This document shows positions 1 through 5,232 of a DNA stretch of 5,806 bases, piece by piece. Origin of the DNA: Candidatus Thermokryptus sp. (GTDB taxonomy: Bacteria; Bacteroidota; Ignavibacteria; Kryptoniales; Kryptoniaceae); NCBI GenBank assembly GCA_028276305.1, contig JAPYWO010000106.1, forward strand, positions 1 through 5,806. Direction: 5' to 3'. The notes below the pieces were generated by a model. That model ran no database searches, was not told the origin of the DNA, and worked only from the letters and a program-made list of their open reading frames with translations. How positions within the stretch are numbered: the first letter of the stretch is position 1; each line of letters opens with the position of its first letter. A program made the position numbers and the translations under genes.

Positions 1-29
1 TCCGCGGATATATTTACATTCCTACTCAT
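1..29 (-). CDS. 5' end of a divergent gene, product unknown (partial)
   Basis: An ATG on the minus strand at 29-27 opens a reading frame that runs off the left edge without a stop and reads MSRNVNISA. Just upstream on that strand lies AGTGAGGTG, a good Shine-Dalgarno sequence, with its GAGG core about seven bases before the ATG. The other nearby minus-strand ATG, at 19-17, is followed at once by TAA, so 29 is the only plausible start here. Nine codons are too few to name a product. The call rests on the ribosome binding site and on the divergent layout relative to the sensor fragment at 202. It could be chance. Confidence 0.4.
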
Positions 30-35
30 AATACA

Positions 36-44
36 CCTCACTCT
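36..44 (-). promoter_or_regulatory. Ribosome binding site of the divergent gene
   Basis: Read on the minus strand this stretch is AGTGAGGTG, complementary to the 16S rRNA 3' end over its GAGGTG part. It sits about six bases before the ATG at 29. It is the main support for a gene leaving the window to the left. Confidence 0.4.
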
Positions 45-68
45 TTTTTACTATTTTTATCGGCATTT

Positions 69-97
69 TTGGAAAAAACTTTAATTTGTTATATATT
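69..97 (+). promoter_or_regulatory. Candidate sigma-70-type promoter for the sensor fragment
   Basis: TTGGAA at 69-74 (4 of 6 to TTGACA) and TATATT at 92-97 (5 of 6 to TATAAT) are separated by exactly 17 bases. Transcription would begin near 104 and give a leader of roughly 100 bases before the ATG at 202. The region is very AT-rich, so a match of this quality can arise by chance. If the host uses a Bacteroidetes-type sigma factor, the relevant consensus would be different. Confidence 0.25.
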
Positions 98-201
98 TAA
101 ACCCAAAAACGCACCTTCTTTTCTTAGTACTCCCGAAATTTTAAAAGCACATCCCAACAAATCTTACCGCATAGCATAAAAATTCAAACGATAAAGAGAA
201 A

Positions 202-477
202 ATGGTTTTCGTTCCGAGAAATTCCGCTAAAATAAGCATCAGTATAAGGACAAAAATTATCTTAATTATAGTTTTCGTTTTCCTTGTCTCTTCTTTCGGG
301 GCTTACAGAACTTTTATATTTTTGTCTGAAAATAGGACACTTTCAGTATACTCCGACTTGACCGGTAGGATGAAATATGCCTCTCAACAACTTGTGAAGG
401 CGTTAGCTTTGGGCTCGGAAAGCGAAATTATAAGTGCAATTGGAACTTTTGAGTTTTTGTTCGCCACCTTGATGTAG
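202..477 (+). pseudogene. 5' remnant of a membrane sensor gene (chemoreceptor or histidine-kinase type), truncated
   Basis: This 91-codon frame encodes only the front end of a transmembrane signalling protein. Residues 1-18 are basic and end in SIRTK. Residues 19-41 form a hydrophobic membrane helix, a start typical of methyl-accepting chemotaxis proteins and sensor kinases. Residues about 50-91 (with LTGRMKYASQQL and EIISAIGTFEFLFATL) resemble the opening of a PilJ/nitrate-sensor-type extracytoplasmic helical domain, where a pattern like LAGRQRMLSQ is usual. That comparison is from memory. The ATG at 202 is the only start, because an in-frame TAG lies at 172-174; the preceding AAAGAG is a weak ribosome binding site. 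The frame stops at TAG 475-477, which coincides with the end of an inverted repeat. The rest of the sensor domain, the second membrane helix, HAMP and output domains are missing and do not reappear downstream in any frame I followed. A free-standing small membrane protein is possible but less likely. Confidence 0.55.
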
Positions 478-602
478 CTGTGTCGCAATTAAGTTTTTCG
501 CGAATTTTCGGTGATTTGTTTCGTCAAACTTTTTTATTTTTCAATTATTTTTTACCGTATTTTTTGCATAATCGCAAGCAAAACAGGGGTTATGACACAG
601 CC
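476..602. mobile_element. Possible MITE or solo insertion-sequence remnant bounded by inverted repeats
   Basis: The left end reads AGCTGTGTCGCAA from 476. The right end, read inward on the other strand from 602, is GGCTGTGTCATAA. The two share a perfect 8-base core, GCTGTGTC, and match at 10 of 13 positions. The roughly 127-base interior is AT-rich, has no transposase reading frame and carries only weak similarity between its inner flanks (GTTTT, then GCGA). The left end coincides with the point where the sensor reading frame dies. Short noncoding DNA between terminal inverted repeats suits a MITE or decayed insertion sequence. I cannot assign a family. No target-site duplication is visible (GATGT on the left, ACGCA on the right), which fits later rearrangement or a chance repeat. 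Confidence 0.45.
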
Positions 603-670
603 ACGCAAGAGGAGAGGAGAGAAAGAGAAAAGAGTTAAAAGAATTCCTTTAAAAACTTCCTCCCCTTAGC
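603..670. other. Intergenic stretch with a 28-base homopurine tract
   Basis: Positions 607-634 contain only A and G, including a small mirror repeat at 608-620 centred on 614. The tract has several AGGAG-like words but no start codon at useful spacing, so it is not an obvious ribosome binding site. I see no gene and no terminator in this stretch. Confidence 0.5.
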
Positions 671-865
671 TCACTTACAGCAACAAATTTCAGGCGGGTT
701 GCAGAAGGGACAGCAGGAATTTTCAACCTTTTTCTCTTTATGGTCAAACACGATGGAAATTTTTTTATTTTTACGCTTTAATTTAAAAACGGTTGGGGGG
801 TGTTTGTCAAGTTTTTGCTTGAATTTATCGTTTCGCTTGATTATATTTTTCTGTCCCTTGAACAA
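671..865 (-). CDS. Possible small Lys-rich protein with a Cys-rich C-terminus, unknown function
   Basis: I do not recognise this 64-aa frame. It is strongly basic (about 16 lysines) and ends with six cysteines in the last 14 residues (51, 52, 55, 61, 62, 63), in the pattern CCPFCNPPEICCCK. Such a cluster could bind a metal, but nothing else in view supports a function. The only start is TTG at 865-863, because an in-frame TAG lies just upstream, and there is no Shine-Dalgarno sequence. The lysine richness is partly what AT-rich DNA gives by default. In favour of coding, the Cys/Pro end uses mixed codons and looks non-random. Against it are the weak start and the overlap with the likely dnaE promoter. 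It may also be the tail of a decayed longer gene. Confidence 0.3.
   Translation of the reverse strand: MFKGQKNIIKRNDKFKQKLDKHPPTVFKLKRKNKKISIVFDHKEKKVENSCCPFCNPPEICCCK
819..847 (+). promoter_or_regulatory. Candidate promoter for dnaE
   Basis: TTGAAT at 819-824 (4 of 6 to TTGACA) and TATATT at 842-847 (5 of 6 to TATAAT) are spaced by 17 bases. The predicted start near 854 gives a leader of about 38 bases before the dnaE ATG. It is the best-spaced pair I found in the dnaE upstream region, and dnaE needs a promoter here because no plus-strand gene reads into it intact. Copies of CTTGA at 818, 836 and 857 overlap and flank it. Confidence 0.35.
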
Positions 866-891
866 TAAGCCAAACTAAGCTTTAAAGATAA

Positions 892-3800
892 ATGCCTGAG
901 TTTGTCCATCTTCACAATCACTCTCATTATAGTATCCTTGATGCTATAAGCACGATTGACGGTATAATTGAATCGGCGGTTGAAAACAAAATGTCGGCTG
1001 TTGCTTTAACAGACCATGGTGTTTTATTTGGAGCGCTTGAATTTTACATAAAGGCGAGGGAAGCAGGCATAAAACCGATAATAGGGAGCGAGGTTTACAT
1101 CGTCACCGATGGCTCAAGATTTGATAAAACCAAAGGGAGCAAAGATGAGGAATCCGACCTCGCTGTAAGGAACAAAAAGACGCACTATAAACATCTTGTC
1201 CTCTTGGCGAAGGATAAAGTCGGATGGAAAAACCTTATAAAACTTATAACAATAGGTCACACCGAGGGATTTTATTACAAACCCAGAATTGATATGGAAG
1301 TTTTAGAAAAGCATCGCGAGGGATTAATAGCTCTTTCATCGTGTATCGGTGGTGTTGTATCAGCACATCTTGTTGATGGAGATTATGAGAAGGCGAGGGA
1401 GACGGCGAAGAAATTCAAGGAACTTTTCGGGGATGATTTTTATCTTGAAATTCAGAACCATTTTATGGATAAGGAGCTTCTTGTACTTCAAGGGATGCCA
1501 CGACTTGCGAAAGAGCTCGGGATAAAACTTGTAGCTACAAACGATTGTCATTACATCAAGCGCGAGCACGCGATTCCGCACAATATTTTCATTTCAATTC
1601 AAGATAAAAATTCCGTTAGGGATATTTATCAGCTAAAATATGGAACCGATCAGGTTTATTTCAAAAGTGCGGATGAGATGTATGAAGCGTTCAAAGATTA
1701 TCCCGAAGCACTTGAGGCAACGCTTGAGATAGCTGAGAAGTGCAATCTTGAGATTGAACTCGGGAAGAATTACCTCCCTCACTTTCCGATACCCGAAAAT
1801 GCAGGTGTTAAGACACCAGAGGAATACCTTGAGAAACTCGCTTGGGAAGGATTGCAAAGAAGATATAAAAATATAACTCGGGAAATTGAAGACCGTCTCA
1901 GATATGAGCTTGATGTGATAAAGCGAATGGGATTTTCAACTTATTTCTTGATAGTTCAGGACTTTATAAATCAGGCGAGGAAGATGGGCGTAGCTGTTGG
2001 TCCTGGGAGAGGTTCAGCAGCTGGTTCGCTTGTATCATACGCTCTTGGAATCACAAATATTGACCCGTTGAAATATGATTTGCTTTTTGAGAGGTTTTTA
2101 AATCCAGAAAGAGTTTCAATGCCTGATATTGATGTTGATTTTGCAGATGATAAAAGGGATTTGGTGATTGATTATGTCAAGAGGAAGTACGGGGAGAAAT
2201 CCGTCGCGCAAATAATCACATTTGGGACACTTTCATCAAGGGCTGTGATAAGAGATGTCGGGAGGGTTCTTGGGATTTCGCTTCAGACGGTTGATTCAAT
2301 AACGAAAAACATACCCGTTCAGCTTGGCAAGCCCCTATCGCTTAAAGAGGCGATTGAGACCGTTCCAGAACTTGAATGGTTGAAGACGACGAGCGATCCA
2401 AAATTAAAAGAGTTAATTCAGTATTCACTTGTCCTTGAGGGATTGAATAGACATCCTTCAACGCATGCTGCTGGCGTTGTAATTGCCCCCGGGGATATAA
2501 GCGATTATGTCCCGCTTTATCAAACACCTCAAACGGAGCTGATGACACAATTTGACAAAGATTATCTTGAAAAGGCGGGGCTTTTGAAAATTGACATGCT
2601 TGGGCTTAGAACGCTTACGGTGATTGTTAACACTTTGAAATTGATCAAGCAAAATTATGGAATTGAAATAAACATTGACGAGATTCCGCTTGACGATGAG
2701 AAAACATATCAGCTTTTGGGAGAGGGTAGAACGGTCGGTGTGTTTCAATTTGAAAGTTCCGGGATGCAAGAATATCTAAGAAAGTTGAAGCCGTCAAATT
2801 TGAACGACCTCGCTGTCATGAATGCTCTTTATAGACCTGGACCGATGCAGATGATTGATGATTACATAGCAAGAAAACATGGAGAAAAACCGGTTGAATA
2901 TCTACACCCAAAGCTTGAGCCAATTTTGAAGGAAACATTTGGTATTGTCGTTTATCAAGAACAGGTTATGCAAATTGCAAATCAGATAGCTGGTTTTTCA
3001 CTTGCAAAAGCTGATTTGATGCGAAGGGCGATGGGGAAGAAGGATAAAGAGTTGATGGCAAAGCAAAGGGATGAATTTATTGAAGGCGCTGTAAAAAATG
3101 GGGTTGACAGAAAAATCGCTGAGGAGATTTTTGATATGCTTGAGAGATTTGCTTCGTATGGTTTTAACAAAAGTCACGCTGTCGCTTATGCTTACATCGC
3201 TTATCAAACCGCTTACCTGAAGGCACATTTCCCAGCTGAATTTATGGCTGCGACTATGTCAAGCGAATTGAACAACACTGATAAAATCGTTCAGTTCATT
3301 GATGATTGCAGAAAGATGGGCATCAAGGTTTTGCCACCAGATGTCAATGAAAGCAATCTTGATTTCACTGTGATAGATAAGAACACGATAAGATTTGGGC
3401 TTGGGGCGATAAAGAATGTCGGTGAAAATGCTGTGAATGAGATAATTCGCGCAAGAAATGAGGGTGGGAAATTCAAAAACATATTTGATTTTTGCGCAAG
3501 GGTTGATTTAAGAGTTGTTAATAAACGTGCAATTGAAAGTTTGATTCAAGCCGGCGCTTTTGATTCGTTAAATTGCGGTCACAGGGCTCAGCTACTTCAA
3601 TCGGTTGAGTTGGCGATAAACTATGGAGAGAAGGTCAAAAAGGACAGAAGAAACGGACAAGTTGGATTGTTTGATCTTTTCACAACTGAATTTGAAAGCG
3701 AAAATTATCCGCCACTTCCAGAGGTCAAACCGTGGAGCGAGATGGAAAAACTCTCCTATGAAAGAGCAGTGCTTGGATTTTATGTCTCAGGTCATCCTTT

Positions 3801-4374
3801 GATGAGATATTTTGATGATGTTCAGACATTTGCGACGGTAAAACTTGGCGAACCGGAGTCCGTGAGAGAAGGTCAAATCGTTCGTGCGTGCGGAGTTATA
3901 ACCGATATGAAGACGAAGCTTGACAAGAATAAAAATCAAATGTTAATTTTTGAGCTTGAGGACTTCACAGGCAAAGCTGAATGTGTCGCCTTCAGCGAAG
4001 TTTACAAAAATTATTCAAGGCATCTCACGATTGAAGGACTTGTGATGGTTGTTGGTAAGGCGGATGTGCGTGGAAATCAGCTATATATTCAAGTCAACGA
4101 GGTCTATCCCCTAAGCGATGTGAGGGAAAGCTTCACGCATAAAATCGTTATTTTTGTTGACAAAAATGAACCCGAAGAGAAAGGGCGTAAACTTGCCGAA
4201 ATTCTCAAAGATAGCGACGAGGGAAATTGTTTTATTGAGATTGATGTTAAAGATAACGGAAGTGTAATTCAAAGGTTTGAAATTTCAAATTTGTTTGTCA
4301 AGCCGAGTGGAAAATTGCTCAACTCGCTTAAAAGTTTATTCGGCGAGGAAAATGTCAAACTAATTCCAAAATAA
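892..4374 (+). CDS. dnaE: DNA polymerase III subunit alpha
   Basis: This is the replicative polymerase that extends DNA from RNA primers within the cytoplasmic replisome. Its 1160 residues equal the E. coli length, so it is full length. An N-terminal PHP domain (about 5-275) carries HLHNHSHYS at 6-14, TDHG at 40-43, GSE at 65-67 and ATNDCH at 215-220. The polymerase core follows: PGRGSAAGS at 371-379, PDIDVDF at 411-417 with presumed catalytic D414 and D416, and KIDMLGLRTLT at 566-576 with the third carboxylate D568. A helix-hairpin-helix region lies at about 835-890. QVGLF at 923-927 fits the internal beta-clamp-binding motif, and an OB fold follows at about 992-1072. The tail should contact the tau clamp-loader subunit. 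The start is fixed by an in-frame TAA at 889-891 directly before the ATG; the ribosome binding site is weak (AAAG). The PHP metal ligands (H8, H10, D16, H42, E67, H101, C151, D218, H220) all appear present, unlike in E. coli. trxA follows 12 bases later. Confidence 0.98.
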   Translation: MPEFVHLHNHSHYSILDAISTIDGIIESAVENKMSAVALTDHGVLFGALEFYIKAREAGIKPIIGSEVYIVTDGSRFDKTKGSKDEESDLAVRNKKTHYKHLVLLAKDKVGWKNLIKLITIGHTEGFYYKPRIDMEVLEKHREGLIALSSCIGGVVSAHLVDGDYEKARETAKKFKELFGDDFYLEIQNHFMDKELLVLQGMPRLAKELGIKLVATNDCHYIKREHAIPHNIFISIQDKNSVRDIYQLKYGTDQVYFKSADEMYEAFKDYPEALEATLEIAEKCNLEIELGKNYLPHFPIPENAGVKTPEEYLEKLAWEGLQRRYKNITREIEDRLRYELDVIKRMGFSTYFLIVQDFINQARKMGVAVGPGRGSAAGSLVSYALGITNIDPLKYDLLFERFLNPERVSMPDIDVDFADDKRDLVIDYVKRKYGEKSVAQIITFGTLSSRAVIRDVGRVLGISLQTVDSITKNIPVQLGKPLSLKEAIETVPELEWLKTTSDPKLKELIQYSLVLEGLNRHPSTHAAGVVIAPGDISDYVPLYQTPQTELMTQFDKDYLEKAGLLKIDMLGLRTLTVIVNTLKLIKQNYGIEINIDEIPLDDEKTYQLLGEGRTVGVFQFESSGMQEYLRKLKPSNLNDLAVMNALYRPGPMQMIDDYIARKHGEKPVEYLHPKLEPILKETFGIVVYQEQVMQIANQIAGFSLAKADLMRRAMGKKDKELMAKQRDEFIEGAVKNGVDRKIAEEIFDMLERFASYGFNKSHAVAYAYIAYQTAYLKAHFPAEFMAATMSSELNNTDKIVQFIDDCRKMGIKVLPPDVNESNLDFTVIDKNTIRFGLGAIKNVGENAVNEIIRARNEGGKFKNIFDFCARVDLRVVNKRAIESLIQAGAFDSLNCGHRAQLLQSVELAINYGEKVKKDRRNGQVGLFDLFTTEFESENYPPLPEVKPWSEMEKLSYERAVLGFYVSGHPLMRYFDDVQTFATVKLGEPESVREGQIVRACGVITDMKTKLDKNKNQMLIFELEDFTGKAECVAFSEVYKNYSRHLTIEGLVMVVGKADVRGNQLYIQVNEVYPLSDVRESFTHKIVIFVDKNEPEEKGRKLAEILKDSDEGNCFIEIDVKDNGSVIQRFEISNLFVKPSGKLLNSLKSLFGEENVKLIPK

Positions 4375-4381
4375 AAAGGAG
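4375..4381 (+). promoter_or_regulatory. Ribosome binding site of trxA
   Basis: AAAGGAG sits five bases before the trxA ATG and immediately after the dnaE stop. This is a strong Shine-Dalgarno match and fits translation of trxA from a shared dnaE-trxA transcript. Confidence 0.8.
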
Positions 4382-4386
4382 ATAAA

Positions 4387-4722
4387 ATGTCAAAGAACAT
4401 AATTGAATTAACCGACGCAAACTTTGACGAGGAAGTTCTCAAGTCAGATAAGCTTGTCCTCGTGGATTTCTGGGCTGAATGGTGCGCCCCTTGTAGGATG
4501 ATAGCACCGATAGTTGAAGAAATAGCCCAGGAATATGCTGATAGGTTGAAGGTAGGGAAGTTAAATGTTGATTACAATCCCAAGACAGCTATGAGATATG
4601 GGATAATGAGCATCCCAACGCTTATGCTTTTTCAGAACGGTAGAGTCCTTGAGCAAATAGTTGGAGCTATGCCGAAGAGAAATTTACTTGCGCGACTTGA
4701 GAAATATCTCCAACCAGTGTAA
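4387..4722 (+). CDS. trxA: Thioredoxin
   Basis: This small cytoplasmic dithiol carrier reduces disulfides in client proteins and is itself recharged by thioredoxin reductase, which is not in the window. The 111-residue length is normal for a stand-alone thioredoxin. The active site is WCAPC at 32-36, with redox cysteines C33 and C36. The buried aspartate is D27 in VDFWA, and the cis-proline is P77 in SIPT. There is no signal peptide. The site has Ala where the textbook motif has Gly, a common natural variant. The gene lies 12 bases after dnaE with a strong ribosome binding site and is followed by a terminator, so dnaE-trxA reads as one operon. The neighbouring arsenate reductase belongs to the class that depends on thioredoxin, so TrxA is its likely reductant, although it surely serves other clients as well. 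Confidence 0.97.
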   Translation: MSKNIIELTDANFDEEVLKSDKLVLVDFWAEWCAPCRMIAPIVEEIAQEYADRLKVGKLNVDYNPKTAMRYGIMSIPTLMLFQNGRVLEQIVGAMPKRNLLARLEKYLQPV

Positions 4723-4730
4723 AGCGTCAG

Positions 4731-4760
4731 AGAGGGAGACCATCGGTGTCTCCCTTTTTT
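4731..4760 (+). terminator. Rho-independent terminator after trxA
   Basis: GGGAGAC at 4734-4740 pairs perfectly with GTCTCCC at 4748-4754 across a 7-base loop, and six T residues follow at 4755-4760. AGA at 4731-4733 can extend the stem against the first T residues with A-T and G-T pairs. It starts nine bases after the trxA stop. It should end the dnaE-trxA transcript, so arsC and coaX would depend on read-through or on a promoter within about 30 bases. Confidence 0.9.
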
Positions 4761-4788
4761 ATTTTCAAACAAAACATCTTGAACGCCA

Positions 4789-5217
4789 ATGATAAAAGTT
4801 CTATTTCTTTGCACAGGGAATTCCTGCAGAAGCCAAATGGCTGAAGGTTTGTTGAGATATTTCGGAAATGGTAAGTTTGAGGTTTATTCAGCGGGGACAA
4901 ATCCTTCTTTTGTTCATCCTCTTGCTATTGAAGCTATGAATGAAATCGGCATAGACATCTCTTGGCATAGGTCAAAAAGTGTGATGGAGTTTATAGGTCA
5001 AAGCTTTGATTATGTTATAACTGTTTGCGATAAGGCGAAAGAATCCTGCCCAACTTTCCCAGGTGATGTAAAGAGAATCCATTGGAGTTTTGAAGATCCA
5101 GCCGAGGCAATCGGGACAAAGGAGGAGAGGATGAGAGTTTTTAGAAAAGTCCGTGATCAGATAAAAGAGCATATACTTTCATTTATAAATGAAGTCGCAA
5201 TGAAGAAGTCGCAATGA
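4789..5217 (+). CDS. arsC: Thioredoxin-coupled arsenate reductase (low-molecular-weight phosphatase fold)
   Basis: The enzyme reduces arsenate to arsenite in the cytoplasm so that it can be exported; no arsenite pump or ArsR regulator is in view. The P-loop CTGNSCRS (8-15) gives the C-X5-R signature with nucleophile C8 and R14, followed by QMAEG. A second pair of cysteines, C80 and C87 in VCDKAKESCP, has the 72- and 7-residue spacing of C10, C82 and C89 in the Staphylococcus pI258 ArsC. HWSFEDPAEA at 98-107 matches the family's HWGFDDPA segment. These features separate it from tyrosine phosphatases, which lack the extra cysteines, and from glutaredoxin-type ArsC, which is unrelated. The start is fixed by TGA at 4780-4782, nine bases before the ATG. 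No Shine-Dalgarno sequence is visible. The 142-residue protein ends in a 14-base tandem duplication that supplies its TGA stop. The trxA next door encodes the expected electron donor. Confidence 0.92.
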   Translation: MIKVLFLCTGNSCRSQMAEGLLRYFGNGKFEVYSAGTNPSFVHPLAIEAMNEIGIDISWHRSKSVMEFIGQSFDYVITVCDKAKESCPTFPGDVKRIHWSFEDPAEAIGTKEERMRVFRKVRDQIKEHILSFINEVAMKKSQ

Positions 5218-5218
5218 A
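5191..5218 (+). repeat. Perfect 14-base tandem duplication at the arsC 3' end
   Basis: GAAGTCGCAATGAA occurs twice in direct contact, at 5191-5204 and 5205-5218. Fourteen is not a multiple of three, so the second copy is read in another frame and gives KSQ and the TGA stop. With one copy only, the arsC frame would run on to TGA at 5247-5249 and overlap coaX by 17 bases. The lack of any mismatch suggests a recent slippage event. Confidence 0.95.
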
Positions 5219-5220
5219 AC

Positions 5221-5229
5221 GGGAGGAAG
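5221..5229 (+). promoter_or_regulatory. Ribosome binding site of coaX
   Basis: GGGAGGAAG includes the core GGAGG six bases before the ATG at 5233. It fixes the coaX start and lies in the 15-base gap after the arsC stop. Confidence 0.85.
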
Positions 5230-5232
5230 AAG

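Noticed and set aside
476..602. Inverted repeat read as a transcription terminator or long hairpin
   Set aside because: The matching arms are only 8-11 bases with about 110 bases between them and no T-run directly after the second arm, so a terminator is implausible.
2458..2769. 103-codon minus-strand frame inside dnaE
   Set aside because: It lies wholly opposite conserved polymerase motifs of dnaE and has no recognisable domain, so it is a shadow frame.
4480..4494. WCAPC in place of WCGPC in thioredoxin as a novel active site
   Set aside because: Ala at this position is a frequent natural variant and all other thioredoxin hallmarks are present.
4632..4814. 60-codon minus-strand frame across the trxA end and terminator
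   Set aside because: It crosses a terminator hairpin and the 3' end of trxA, has no recognisable features, and is best explained as a shadow.
4789..5217. Protein tyrosine phosphatase as the product of this gene
   Set aside because: The fold is shared, but C80 and C87 and the HWSFEDPA segment match thioredoxin-linked arsenate reductases, which tyrosine phosphatases lack.
5191..5218. Start of a CRISPR or other spaced repeat array
   Set aside because: There are only two copies in direct contact with no spacer, inside a coding region; it is a simple tandem duplication.
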